Program-made: the position numbers and the translations under genes
The notes under the pieces: model-generated
The model's input: the letters and a program-made list of their open reading frames with translations, nothing else
Databases searched by the model: none
Told to the model about the DNA's origin: nothing
Shown here: in pieces, positions 37,287-55,781 of the stretch
Position numbering within the stretch: position 1 is the stretch's first letter
Layout: each line of letters opens with the position of its first letter
Source: Monarcha castaneiventris obscurior
Taxonomy: Eukaryota; Chordata; Aves; Passeriformes; Monarchidae
Direction of reading: 5' to 3'
Assembly: GCA_026261815.1 (NCBI GenBank)
Contig: JAMPIT010000886.1
Span: 19,636,001-19,700,000, forward strand
DNA length: 64,000 nucleotides

Positions 37287-40200
37287 CACTTCCCCACAAA
37301 TGATTGCAGAGCACCTTTCAGCCTGAGGGTTAACGCTGAACTCTTTGTGGAGATCAGCAATTCCAAGCAGAAGATTCAGTTACTATGGCCCTGGATGGAG
37401 GCAGAAAATTCAGATCCACAGGGCTGTGCTGATCTGCTTGAGAAAAGCCAGCTTAGGGCTTCTCTCCTGTCCTTGGGTCTTCAGTGATCATTGTGTCCTA
37501 CCTTGGAACTTGAAGCATCAGGTCCTTGCTGGACCACCCTGCATACCCATGGGAAGTCAAATAACATCAAAACAATGCAAGAGACAGCTTTTCACTTCCA
37601 GATCAACCTGCCAAAGCAGGTCCAGCAGGAAGCCTGCTCCCCAATGCTAGTGCAGAGAGTCAAGCAGCACACACTAGTCAGTCTCTAGGCAGCTCTCCAC
37701 AGGCAAGACCCACATCACAAAAGCCACCCCTATAATTAGCCTTACTTGGCTTCAAGTCAGCTTTTATGTTTCCTTCTCACCCCTTCAAAGGAAAAAAAAC
37801 CCAAGCAAAAGCCTCTTTGCTCCCAGGTGATGGAGCAGTGTGTGACTGAGAACCAGGAGATCGGTCACAGGGACCCTTGTTTCTCTTTTCAGGGAAACAA
37901 GATTGCCCTCCTCACTGTCCTCCTGCTGCCCAAATGGCCCTGGCTTGGGCAGTCAGGAACTGACACTGAAATTGAAAGGGGTGAATTTGAAAAGAGAAAA
38001 GGCCTAGAGCCAGGATTGTTCTTTTCCTGCCCTCCGCCATGCCCATGGAGAGACACCCTTTTTCGCTGGAGGGTCTTGCACAGGTGGCCACAGCATGTTC
38101 ACATGGGCACCAAGGAGAGGACACAGATGGGCAGTGACTGGAAGAAGAGATGTGTTTGTTACAGGTCTGGGACCCTTTATCTCAGGAGCACTCACATACA
38201 TCAATGGAAGGAGTTACAGTTGCTGCAGCAGACTGGGAGCCATGGCTGGTTTTACAAAACTGAAGCCTCTGAGCAAGCCTGGCTGCATGTTGCTAGTACA
38301 GGAGCTGTCCCTAAAGAAACCATTCTTTTATGTTAAAAGAAAGTGAGATGAAGAGTCAGGTGAAGATGGTAAATTTGATTTTATCTAAAAATGTTTTTGA
38401 GGTGCCAATTTCACTAATTCTTTGAGACCGGGCAAAAAACTTAGTAGAAATGCCATGCAGGTATAGCATTGACTTTCTTAATGTCTCTGTCTACAGCAAG
38501 ACCTGGCCAATGTGGACAAAAGCTCCTTTTTTAAAGTCCAAAAGGGCTGTATAATCTAGAATAATACCTTACAGCCTTTTGTGTCAGTAGCGTGGGGTTG
38601 CCTTTGGGTAAATACATTGGTGTAGAGCTCACGTGCTGTCCCCATTGCAGACTTTTCCTGCTTTTATAATGAGCAGATCCCTCTATCCCCTTGCTTTTGC
38701 TTCTCTATGACCTGCTCACAGCAAACTGAGAAGGCATTCCTTGATGCCATCACATATGGTACATGCAATAGGTTATGCAATTACATATATACATACATCT
38801 CCTCTCTGAAATCCTCCTGCTTTTAAATTCAGTTCACAAAGCAAACTTGTGCTCAGCCACAAGTCCCTGTTGAAAGTTGAATACTGGCCACACTTCATAA
38901 CCAGTTTTAATCTAAGTGCCCACTGTATCTCTGAGGCAAGGCAAGCATGCTATGTTGTGTCCAGCAGCTTAGATCAACTTTGCAACCACTGCACTGGTGC
39001 AGCACAGGATGGGGCATAAATTTTCAATACCAGGACTAGGTTCTCCTGAGCCTTGTACCTTGTGTTGTCATTTATGCCTATGGAACCTTACCTATGTAAG
39101 ATACTCGCCCCTGGTTTTCCTATCTTCACTCTAGTTTGCAAAGATGAAAGCAATGCAAGATGTGGAAAAAAGAGCAGACAGGACCCTGCACAGGAGGACG
39201 CTGTCCTTGAGTTACAGCAAGGCAAGAATCTGAATTCCTCCTTAAATCGTCCAGTACAGAGTCGAGCCCTAGAAGAGAGGAAATTGTGCTTGACAGATGC
39301 AATCATATGCAAATGGCTGTAGAAGAGGGGAAATTATCATCTACAAACATTGGGCAGAAATTCCATCTGCTGCAGACTCAAGAAGGGCTCTTAATAAATT
39401 CTGAGACAGCAAAGTGACACACATCTTAATCAAGACTTAATCCATGGAATTAATTCACTGCGCGTTTCTGCATAATTCTGAGAGTAATGCTAAAAGCCAT
39501 GGCAATATCAGCAGCAGATGGACTCCCCTACTCCATGCAAAGGTATTAAAGAAAACACAGCCCCTGTCACATCACTTCATGTATGTACACACGGCAAAAA
39601 GCAACAGGGCTGTGCCTGGCTGCTGCCAGGAGCTTAACACAGCCAGCAGACATCAAAGGTCAGGCTTGCCACGAAGTGGAAATGGAAACCAGCCTCATGG
39701 CAGAGACAGAGTCCTGTCACTTCTCTCCCATAGGAGAGGAGAAGCCCAAAGCAAGGCAAAGGTCTGGAAAACCAGAATCAAGTCCTGCTTCATTAGGCGC
39801 TGCTTCCAGAGAGCACTGACTGAGGCTGGTGTTGAGACTGCCCCACCAGTACCTGGGAGAGGCGGTGAATGGAGGTCAAGTGAAGCAAAGAGCAAGGAAA
39901 ACTGCAGGGGTTTTGTGAGTGAGATATGCTGCAGAAAATCCAGCAAGATAACCATTAGAAATGGCTCCTTGCCCTCTCACTACAGCCTGGGAAGCACACT
40001 ACAGGTATGGGGATCAGCTCTGCCGAGGGCCCTGGCAGCAGCCTTGTGCAAATTGACTAAAGGAGACTTCAGACAGCTCTGAAAATACATCCTTAGTCAC
40101 TGTCATCTACGTCCAAAGGAGGTGCAATAGCAAGTGATTAATCTCTTGTTTACATGTCTGAAAACTAACACAGTCCAGACTGACTTCAGCACGTTCCTTC

Positions 40201-41570
40201 CCTGACACACATGGATTTGAGGGGCTGGGCAATCCTTCATCACCCGGAGTCCAGCCTTCACAACTGATCTCCACCTAAAGTCTGAAAGTCCCAAAACCAG
40301 GTCCAAACCTCCCTAAATCCAGGGGTCCCAGATCCTGGCACAGTGCATCAGTTGTGTTTTAAAGGAAAATGATTCCTAGCTGGGAAGGTGAGGTATTAGC
40401 TGAGAGTAGCTGAAGTTTCAGAAGCTGCTGTGGTCCCCTCAAAGTGATCTAGCCTTCATAAACTGTGCACTGGTGGCAGTGAAACTTCCTGCATTTTGCT
40501 GGGTTGTGATCCAAAATTCAGATTAGGGGCTAACACAGGGCCAGCTCACCTTTCCAAGGGGATGCGACCAGACTTGGAACACTTACTCCTTCATGCCTGC
40601 CTCTTTATGAGCATCCAGTGTGGTCCAGAACAAAGTGGTCCTCTCAGCTGAGCTCCTTTAGGCAATACAGGTGGAGGGTGCAGGGTCCATAAGGAAGAGA
40701 ATGATGAAAATAATTGATTGTGGGAGAGAGAGGTGTGGAAAGAGGTGGCAGAAGAGTCATAGTGGTTCCGGCAGTCATGGGGATCAGCACGGACAGCTTC
40801 CCAGTTGGGATGCTTTCAGCCAGGGAAGATGGCTCACCAGCACAGGCCAGTCTCTTGAGGGGACATGGGGAGCCTCCAGTCAGGATGATCTAAGGCTGGA
40901 AGTGAGCTCCTGCTGCAGCCAGGATCACTCGTTCCCAGGCACCTAAGGGTGTGAAATGTGATTCCCGTGTTAATTCAGGTTCCAGAGGTCCTTGTGTACC
41001 CCAAAGGAGTCCACTTACACTGCCTGGGTCTCTGCTTGTAGCAGTGACTGTGCAGGCAGATGTGCCTTCCTATCAGTGCCAGGCACAGGAATGCTTTTCT
41101 TCTGGGATGTGTGCATGTAGTGCTCTCTGGACAGCTTTACTTAGGCTTGGCCAGCTTGTGGAGAAACAAGGGAGAAAGAGGAGGAGGGAAGCTGGGCAGG
41201 GAGGATGGGAGAGGTGGGATGACTGGGGAAGGTGCTAACAGCCCTTGGCTGGCCCAGAACCACTTCCTCAGATCTCCATTACACAGCATGCTCCCGGCGT
41301 TGCTATTTCAGTCTGAATGTCACCTATAAATTGGAGGCTCTTTCTCTGAAGGCTGCAAATAGAAGTGTCACTAGATGATCTTTGATTTATAGGGAAGCTC
41401 AGCAGAAAGCCCAGTATGTCCATTTTCCAGCCAAGAAACTCAAAGGTGTCCAAGGATCATGCAGGGATCCTTTGCTTTTCCTAGACATTTCCTCAAGGTA
41501 GCTCCCTGCTGGAAGTGGTGAGGAGAGGTCACACAAACAGATCGATCTCCCTGTGACTACTGTTTTTCAG

Positions 41571-48193
<6,623 letters not shown>

Positions 48194-48303
48194 AGGGCTG
48201 CCTTCTGCCAACCAGGACTTGACCTTAGCCTGACAAAAGGAGACCTTTAACCCTACAACAGCATACGTCCTGCAGAGAATGAGAGTGAATATGAGAGCAT
48301 AAG

Positions 48304-48333
48304 AGGGAGAGGGAGAGAGAGAGAGAGAGAGAA
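48304..48333 (+). repeat. GA microsatellite in PITX3 3' UTR
   Basis: GAGGGAGAGGGAGAGAGAGA-type dinucleotide run directly downstream of the PITX3 stop codon. Confidence 0.85.
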
Positions 48334-48864
48334 AAGAACGAGCAGGCAGACGAACCTTTATGAAGATTTGTCTATTGTATGGTGAATTTTGACTGTCTTT
48401 CCCCTTCAAAACCCCTTCCCTTCTTGCCCACCAAACCTTCTCCTCCATGGTAAAATAAACCAAAACAGTCTACTGGAAGCCCCATGGGGAAATAGGAGCC
48501 CCAACATGCAGGGTGCCTGACCCATGGGCAGCACAACCAAGTATGTTTCAATCTGCCCCTCCAAGCCCCACAGGGGTGAGCCCCCCAAATCCCTGGGACA
48601 GCACGGGCAGCCGCACACCACCCCTGCAGGAAATAGCCAGAGACAGGACAGCTTGGGGGGGGCAGGTGCCAGTTGGTGCTTGGCTGAACCATTTTCTCTG
48701 CACATGTGCAAGATTTTGATGAAAGATATCTTGCCCATTTATTTATCATACAGCCAGTAAGGAAGCCTTGTCTCAGTCAATTAGCATCTCTTTATAATGC
48801 ATATATACACATGGCCCTTCAGACTTGAAACCTTTAGGAACTGGGGGTTGTAAGAATATAAAAT

Positions 48865-48922
48865 ATGTGTGTGTGTATATATATAAATATATATATATAT
48901 ATCTTATATATATATACAAATA
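48865..48922 (+). repeat. TG/TA compound microsatellite
   Basis: A short TG run merges into interrupted TA repeats within the probable PITX3 3' UTR. Confidence 0.85.
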
Positions 48923-49174
48923 CATATAGAGACACTAAAATATGCTTTCTTGTTTTGTATGTGAAATGACCTACAAAGTAGACCTCAAAACCAAAAACCC
49001 TGTAAAGGAAGCACATCCACTGAGGCAGTGTCCTGGCTGTCACACTTTACTGCTTCAGTCATTTCAGTCAGACACACTGCTGCCAGCATACACCCCAAAC
49101 ACCCCCATTTGCAACAATCAGCTCCTCCTTGCACATCTCCTTCCCTTCCCCAAATCCCATTTCCAAAAAAAGAT

Positions 49175-49180
49175 AATAAA
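49175..49180 (+). terminator. PITX3: Preferred PITX3 polyadenylation signal
   Basis: AATAAA is followed within 40 bases by a GT-rich stretch. The alternative AATAAA at 48454-48459 would give a 3' UTR of roughly 280 bases. Confidence 0.45.
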
Positions 49181-51519
49181 AGTTGGCACAAATCCTTTAA
49201 GCTTCTGCTTGTGTGGTTATTGAGAGCACAAACCTTTACCTGAAGATTCTGAAATCAAGCGCCAGCAGCCCAGGCAAGGGTGAGCATCCTTAGAAGCACC
49301 AGCATGAGGCAGTCTGAGTTGGACCAGGGGTTGAGGTTTGGAAGAGCAGTCCACGTTCCTCAGTTACAAATCAAATACCTGGCTCCTCAGAACAACAAAA
49401 GTCCACACACACAGTAGGAAGAGGAAAACAAGCCCCCACCGTGCTCTCTGTCTGCATGCACCCAGTGCAGTAGGAAGGTTGTGCTGCTTCTGGCTCAGGC
49501 TTCCCCACTGTGCTGGATTGGGCCAGTGCCTTTGGACTCCCACAGCCCAGGGCAGAGGAGTCCCCCCAAGCCCTCTCGCACTGAGCACTGTTCCCCAGGG
49601 GAGAGGCCAGATGCAGCAACCTGCCCTGCTCAGTTTCTGTTGGGAAAGCTGTAAAACAGCAGTGGCCCTCTCAAGCTATACAGGCACCTGGAAAAGCTCC
49701 TGCTTCACAATGTAGAGGGAGGCAGCATGTCCCTCCAAGGGCCCAAGAAAGCTTCACATGCAGCAGGGGAGCAGGACATCTCTACCCAGTGCAATCACCT
49801 TTCCCTTCATTAAGCACAAGCTTCAAGGGGAAAACACAATTCCAATATTTTGCTTTCCTCTTTAGATAGAAAAAGCAGCCCCAAGATACCTTCACAACAA
49901 ACTGTCCTACCAGGAAGAATAGGACAGGCAAATCTGGCATAACCCATGTTCTGCAATATCGTCAGCATGCAGAGAGAAAGCAAGTTCTTTGCTAAGGATG
50001 GATCCTCACTAGGACAGAGTAAGAGGTCACTCATAAACCAAGCATATAAACTGCTCAGTCTTTACCAAAGCCTCTTCCACAGGGAGCAGTTGCTACTGAA
50101 GGTATTCATGAGCAGATGCTGAAAGCAGTCACAGGAGTCAGCCCACCCTCAGTGTAACAAATATTTTTTGCTCTGAGCTAATCCAAAATGAGGGAGCCAA
50201 GATATCCTGCACTGAAACAGCTACCAGTGGAAGGGTTCAAAGATCAAGTGTAAGCATATAAAACATAGACACAGTGCATCCCAGACCATATCTTTCATTG
50301 TAAAATGGTTCCTACCTTGCTGCTGGGCACCACTGCTGTTGAAGTAGATTCAGTGGTTAATTTCCATTCTGTGCTGGAGCTGCCATCCATCAGCCTTTCC
50401 ACCAAATACATACCTCATCTTGGTGCTACTGTGCTTAACTCCCTTCTCAACATAACTCTTCCATCTCCAGGAAGAAAGAAAAGTCTGGGCTTCCCTCTAA
50501 TACCCTCTCCTCCACTGAGCCCAACTCATAGCTGAGTTCACCTTCTCTGCCTGGTAACCCAAGACAGGTGGTGCCACAATCCTCTCCTACTGCCTTGATG
50601 AAGAGTTGAACTCTTTACATACCTGGTCTTTCCTCCTTTTCCACACACACTGCCCCTCCACCCTGTGCTTGGTGGTTTTCTATGCTGCTCTGATGCTTGT
50701 GAAGGTCCTCTACTTGTCCCACAGAGAAAATGGTGTTTGGCTGGGGGGGAGCAGTACAAGACTGGCTGTTGCTGACTGTTGCAGGATTCAGTGGATGAAA
50801 GATATGTCCAACTATGCCGAGCAGAAGGCCAGCTCCAGCACATGGTTCTCATTATCTCCTCTGGGAGTCAGTGGGGAAAAGTCAAGACCTAGTTTAGGTC
50901 CTGATTTTTCAGCCTGAGGTTTTTCATGCAGTCATTTCAATTAACATTACTCCAGACCACTCTGATTCCTAAACAGGACAGACTCAGTACCCACACAAGG
51001 CAACTGGTGCATGCAGCCAGTGGCTCTGCAGCCTGGCTAGTTGGCTCAAGTTTTCCCTTCCCATGCTGTATGGAGAAGATGGTGGGGTCTGTTCTGCAGT
51101 CAGAGGTATTACACCAGACCAGATGGCAAACCACACACCAGCTCTGAGCTGAGAGCACTTTGTGCAATGGTACCTAACAACTGACACAACCCCAGGAAAA
51201 ACCTTAAAATCTACAGAAAACAGAGATGGCCAACAGCAAATAATTAATTGAGCAAGTTGGCAGCAGAGCACTCTGGGAGATGTCCCCTGTCTGACAAATG
51301 TCACCTGCCTTGCTGGTGCAGCTAAGACAGTTCAGCCTCCCATGTTCATCTTCTTCCTCACAGGGCCAGGGCTTGGACATCATGCTCTCTGGTTCAGCAC
51401 AAACTCAGCAGGTGCTCTACAGACCTTACCCGGGACGTCTCTTTCTCAAAAGCCCCCAGTATCTCCACAGATGTATCTTGCTGATACTGCAACCCCAAGC
51501 ATGTGATTTTTAGCAGGAT

Positions 51520-51830
51520 TGTGCTTATTCTGGAGACCTGTTAGGCAAATAATTTTGTCACTGGATACTTCCCAATCTGCAGATTTAGCAAGTGCACATT
51601 CTCCTCCATCATCCAGATCATTAATGGAAGTGCTGAGCAAAACCAGACCCACAACAGATGTCCCTGAATTTCACTCAACAGACCCCTTGCTTTTCCACAG
51701 TGAACTGTGGAAAACTCTCTGGGTGTAATTATCCAATGGGTTTTGTACCTACCCAACATCCCATCTAGATCATCCTTAAAAGCCACTTGAGTGGCAGCTA
51801 AGGCTCTCTGTCACCATGCCCTTACCCTGT
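51520..51830 (-). repeat. Degenerate CR1-like LINE fragment, antisense
   Basis: Read on the minus strand, one frame contains INDLDDGGECALAKSADWEV. This resembles the FINDLDxGxECTLSKFADDT region of avian CR1 reverse transcriptase. Frameshifts occur on both sides. It is non-functional, and the assignment is by eye. Confidence 0.5.
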
Positions 51831-51934
51831 CAGAGAGGAAAATTGGATTCTTTTGACCAGATTCTGTTCTTGATCTGTCCACATAGCTCCTGCTCATCTG
51901 CACTGCTTACACATAGTGAGATTATTTGATCCAG

Positions 51935-52060
51935 TTTTTTTGGTGTTTCGTTTTGTGGCCTTTTTTTTGGTTGGTTGGGGTTTGTTGTTGTTGTTGTGGG
52001 TTTTTGTTTGTTTTGGTCTTTGGTTTTTCGTTTGTTTGCTTTTTATGGTTTTTTTGAGGG
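51935..52060 (+). repeat. T/G-rich low-complexity tract
   Basis: Long runs built from TTTTGG, GTTGTTGTTGTTG and GTTTGTTT units, almost without A or C. It is a simple-sequence region with no coding value. Confidence 0.75.
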
Positions 52061-52658
52061 GGGATTTAACTGTGAGCAGTTCCTGGCTTTTGGCCCCAGT
52101 CCCCGTTTTGAAGAGGGGGAAATTTCTCGGGAATCGTAGATAACAACGACTAATTCTGGGATTACTTTGTGTGAGGTTCACCACACCGAGAGGATCTGAA
52201 AAAAATCCTGTTTATCTAAATACTCTCTTCCTTGCACTTTTCTTATTCAAGGCCAGACTTTAGCCCCCATCAGCAGCATGGCTTGTGCTCTCCACTCCCC
52301 GGCAGCTGTGTCTGAAGGCTAGCACAGAGGGCACCGACGCTGGGTGCCCTCAGCAGCTGCCCTCGGTGCTTCCCCTCAGCCGAGAACCACCGCGGCGCCG
52401 TCCCTGGCTCGAGCCCTGCTCCTACAGCGGAGGATGTTCCGACTGCTCTTGCTTCGTGCGTGCTGCCAATAGAGTCCCGGAGCGCGGGGAGGGTGCGAAC
52501 CTCCGAGCGCCTGCTGCACGCGTTAAAGCTGGGCTCGGATAGCTCCATAGCCGTGAGAGGCGGCTCTAATTCCGGCCCCAGCCGCCGTTCAGGGCCCGCC
52601 GCCATCGGGGGTGCGAGTCCTGCCCGACCCGGCGGCAGCGCCCTCAGCGCGGGCGGCG

Positions 52659-52673
52659 GCGCCACCTAGCGGC
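52659..52673 (-). promoter_or_regulatory. CTCF-type binding motif
   Basis: Read on the minus strand, the DNA is GCCGCTAGGTGGCGC. It matches the CTCF core CCASYAGRKGGC at every position except G for A at position 3, a change that is common in real sites. It lies inside the isolated GC island between two unrelated genes, where an insulator would make sense. Confidence 0.5.
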
Positions 52674-52708
52674 GGGCTGCAGGGGGTGCCGCGCTCCCGC
52701 CCGGGGGA

Positions 52709-52840
52709 CCGCTACAGCCTGCGGGAAAAACCTCCGGGAAAAACCGCCCCCCTCCCGCGGCACGGATAAAGCCTCAGGGAAAAACCTCCCCACTACCGTG
52801 ACACCGCTACAGCCTCCGGGGAAAACCGCCCCCCTCGCTC
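52709..52840 (+). repeat. Small GC-rich tandem repeat
   Basis: Three imperfect copies begin at 52709, 52763 and 52804, each with a core like CCGCTACAGCCT followed by GGGAAAAACC and a C-rich tail. The GGGAAAAC/GGGAAAAAC element occurs four times in about 115 bases. Confidence 0.6.
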
Positions 52841-53969
52841 CCGCCCACTCCCCAGCCCGGCTTCACCGGTTCTCGCAACCTGGAAGCTCCGTCTACCCCC
52901 GCCGCCGCTAAGTCTCCGTGTCTGCAGCATGTCCCCTGCCCGGCCCGTGCCAGAGCCTCAGGGCTGCTCCCCTGCATCCCGCACCCTCCGCACATCCCTT
53001 CATCCGCCCTCAAAACAAGTTGCTCCAGCTGTGCAAGGGTCCTCCAGTACGCCTTCAGCGGCGATGACGGCTTCCCGTGAGCAGTGGTTCCTAGGCGGGA
53101 GGCAACCAATTGCTCTCTGTGCCCTCAAAGTAGATAAAAACCCAACTCAACAAAAATAGACAAATCCTCAAGATGCATCCCCTCCAAAGCAGGCCTACTG
53201 TCTATTTCAGCTCACCAGCACACATAAGAAGGACTTTTCGTCACAAAGTACCAGGAGGATACATTTCTAGGAAGCTTCAGGGAAATAGCACTGACCTGGG
53301 AAAGGAGGGTGCTGTTATTAGCTCCCCAAGCCCCAGAAAGCACCACCACTTTCCTCACACTCACAGCTCAGCACTCCAGACAACTTGCCAAACAACAACA
53401 GCAATATAAAATCTTCTCCTGCCTAGGTCTGGGAAGTTTATTGCTCTCTCTTCTTTTGCCAGAGAAAACAGCACGGCAAAGGGGCTGGTGCTGGGCTGGC
53501 TGATGGTTTGCATTCTCTGGGGAAGGCACAGGGTGGCGGGCGGGGTGGGGGCGTCGGAAGGCAAGGCTTCCTGACAGCATTGGAAAGGCGGTATCCTCAT
53601 TTTGTGTGGAGGGATGTGGCTATTTGAAAAGCTGCAATGCCTCTTGGAGGGGGAGAAGGGGTTCCCACACGATACTCTCTGCAAACTCTCCTTCTACTGG
53701 GTTGATTCTTGCCCCTTGAAAGATACTTCCCATTCCAGCAGCCTGCATGGATGGAGCTACAAAGAGCTCTTAGAGAGCTGAAGCCTCTGGAGATGCAGAC
53801 CCCTGCCTCCAGTGTCCTGCTCTGCACTGCTGAGTGGGGGCAGCACCTGCAGAGCAAGGGGGATCGGGCAGCTCACCTCATTCCACAGAGCATCGCCTCT
53901 GAAGCACCAAGACTGGCAGTTTAGATAGAAAAAGAGCAACTGTGAACATATCATTTCTTCAACGTTTTG

Positions 53970-54983
53970 TGTCTGGCCAGGCTCAGAGAGTTGAGGTGAA
54001 TGGCACTAAATCCAGTTGGTCAACGATCGCTAGCAGTGTTCCCCGAGGCTCAGTTTTGGGGCCGGTCCTAACATCTTTATTGATGATCTGGATATGGGGA
54101 CTGGGTACACCCTCAGTAAATCTGCAGATGACACTAAGTTGGGTGGGAGTGTGTTGATCTCCTCGAGGGTAGGAAGGCTCTACAGAGACACCTGGACAAA
54201 TTCATTCAGTTGGTTAAGGACAGCTGCAGAAGTTTCAATAAGGTGAAGTACTGGGTCCTGCACCAGTATTGCAGCAGCTCCAGGCACAGCTACAGGCTCG
54301 AGAAGGAGTGGCATGAAAGCTGTTCAGAAGAAAAGGACTTGGGCTCAGTATGAGCCAGCAATGTGCTCAGGTGGCCAAGAAGGCCAATGACATCCTGGCC
54401 TGTAGCAAGAATACTGTGGCCAACAGGACCAGGGAAGTAGTCATGTCCCTGTACCTGGTACTGGTGAGGCCACACCTCAAGTACTGCTTTCAGTTCTGGC
54501 CCCTCAGTTCAGAAAGGACATTGAGGTGCTGGAGTGTGTCCAGAAAGACTTGTGAAAGATCTAGGAAACTTGTCTTATGAGGAATGGCTGAGGCAGCTGT
54601 GTTTGTTTAGTGTTGAGAAGAGGAGGCTCAGGAGGACCTCATCGCTCTCTACAACTGCCTGAAGGGAGGTTGCAGTGAAAGTGGGGACTGGTCTCTTCTA
54701 CTCTGCATACAGAGGACAAGAGGAAATGGCTTAAAGCTGAGACAGGGGAGACTCAGATTAGATATTAGAAAAAAAATTTCACTCTTAAGGTGGTCAAAGC
54801 ATTGGAATGGGTTGCCCAGGGATGAGATGGAGTCACCATCTCTGGAGGTACTTAAGAGGCATCAGGATCTGGTGCTGGGTGGTGTGATTTAGTGGTTTAG
54901 GGGTTACAGTGGTAGTGGTGGGTAGATGGTTGGACTTGATGTTCTTAAAGGTGTCTTCCAACCTTGATGATTCTATGATTCTG
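53970..54983 (+). repeat. CR1 LINE fragment, 3' part including terminus
   Basis: Plus-strand frames read [23 protein letters not shown] and, after frameshifts, [16 protein letters not shown] segments of the CR1 reverse transcriptase. Downstream are the usual [21 protein letters not shown] C-terminal segment, and the piece ends with the avian CR1 terminus GATGATTCTATGATTCTG. Numerous frameshifts and stops show it is a dead copy, truncated at its 5' end as is normal for CR1. Confidence 0.88.
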
Positions 54984-55753
54984 CGTGTTGGCACAGATGT
55001 GTGACACAGCTGAGGGAGCACTCCTGGGGCAGCTGTAGACACGTAAGAGGACAGCTGGCAATTGCTTCACCAGGACCACAGCTGTTACACAGAGTGCCCC
55101 AAATAGCACCATGCAGGAGAGAGACCACTCCATTACCCCCATATGTTCCCCATCCCTTCTCTAAAGAGACCTTCTAAATGTGGAAGCCAGTTTATTCCTA
55201 TTTCCCAACACTTCAGCTGAGTGCTCCTGCCTTTCCCACAGCTGGGGAAGGTGCTGTTACACTCCCACCCAACACGCTGCCAAATCCTGAGCAGGAGCCC
55301 TTGTCAGGGAAGGCTGGACAGGGCACGGGCTGCTGCCATCTCCCAGCACTGAAAGTGCAGCCCACAGCCCTGTGGTAACTTTCCAGTCCACTGCCTTGAG
55401 AGGCTAAATCTCATTCACCAGGTAGGAGCCAACACTCATCCAGAGGCCCGGACACTCAGACTCAGGCTCTGAGGCACATCTTGGCTTTATGAAGCACAGT
55501 GACATGCTCAGTTCAGGTGGTAAAACAACAGCCTGATTCTTTTATCATCTCTCTCACTTCTAGCTCCCTGGTGGTGAGCAAAGGCACTCAGGCAGCAGGA
55601 CCAGCTGATGACTGCAGAAGGGGTAAGCACAGAGGGACAGAGCCTGCTGGACATGTCTCTAACCCTCAGGAAGACACAGTATTGAGAAAGAGAAAGCGGC
55701 ACTCCTCTCACAGTTCTGTACGAAGGTCAAGTATGAAAAAGGTGTCAAAGAAA

Positions 55754-55781
55754 TCAATCAATCAATCAATCAATCAATCCA
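55754..55781 (+). repeat. AATC microsatellite
   Basis: About seven tandem copies of AATC lie just beyond the probable ELOVL3 poly(A) signal. Confidence 0.85.

Larger units (their letters stand above)
27236..41570 (+). other. PITX3: PITX3 intron 1
   Basis: This 14.3-kb intron separates the non-coding exon from the start-codon exon. Its first 1.7 kb is still GC island. AT-rich pockets rich in homeodomain cores occur near 29700-29830, 30540-30650 and 31960-32460, and are candidate enhancers. A short AAAG microsatellite lies near 37268-37286. Otherwise there is no coding exon, RNA gene or recognised transposon. Confidence 0.6.
48194..49200 (+). other. PITX3: PITX3 3' UTR (approximate end)
   Basis: The 3' UTR starts after the stop codon. 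It contains a GA microsatellite (about 48304-48333), an AU-rich ATTTATTTATC (about 48738) and a TG/TA microsatellite (about 48865-48922). Two AATAAA signals are present, at 48454-48459 and 49175-49180. The second is followed by a TG-rich CTTGTGTGGTTATT, which favours it. Which signal is used cannot be told from sequence. Confidence 0.6.
52270..52920. promoter_or_regulatory. Isolated GC-rich island between PITX3 and ELOVL3
   Basis: About 650 bases of CpG-rich DNA lie inside otherwise ordinary sequence and are not attached to either gene's 5' end. The island contains a CCAAT box near 52466, a strong CTCF-type core at 52659-52673, and a GC-rich tandem repeat (52709-52840). It could be an insulator, an enhancer, or the promoter of an unannotated non-coding RNA. 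Short open frames here show no family resemblance. Confidence 0.5.
49201..55770. other. Spacer between convergent PITX3 and ELOVL3
   Basis: No coding gene is supported here. Contents from left to right are unremarkable DNA to about 51.5 kb, a degenerate antisense CR1 piece, a T/G-rich low-complexity tract (about 51935-52060), an isolated GC-rich island (about 52270-52920), a plus-strand CR1 fragment (about 53970-54983), and an AATC microsatellite next to the probable ELOVL3 poly(A) site. Confidence 0.6.

Noticed and set aside
37746..38336. 196-codon frame in PITX3 intron 1
   Set aside because: Open by chance. It includes an AAAAAAACCC-type simple run, and I recognise no motif and no splice context.
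39444..40082. 212-codon frame in PITX3 intron 1
   Set aside because: The sequence has no recognisable family, and nothing suggests an exon of PITX3 between the non-coding exon and 41571. Bird PITX3 is complete without it.
48454..48459. First AATAAA after PITX3 as the sole poly(A) signal
   Set aside because: Not excluded, but the downstream region lacks a clear GT-rich element, so the second signal at 49175 is preferred.
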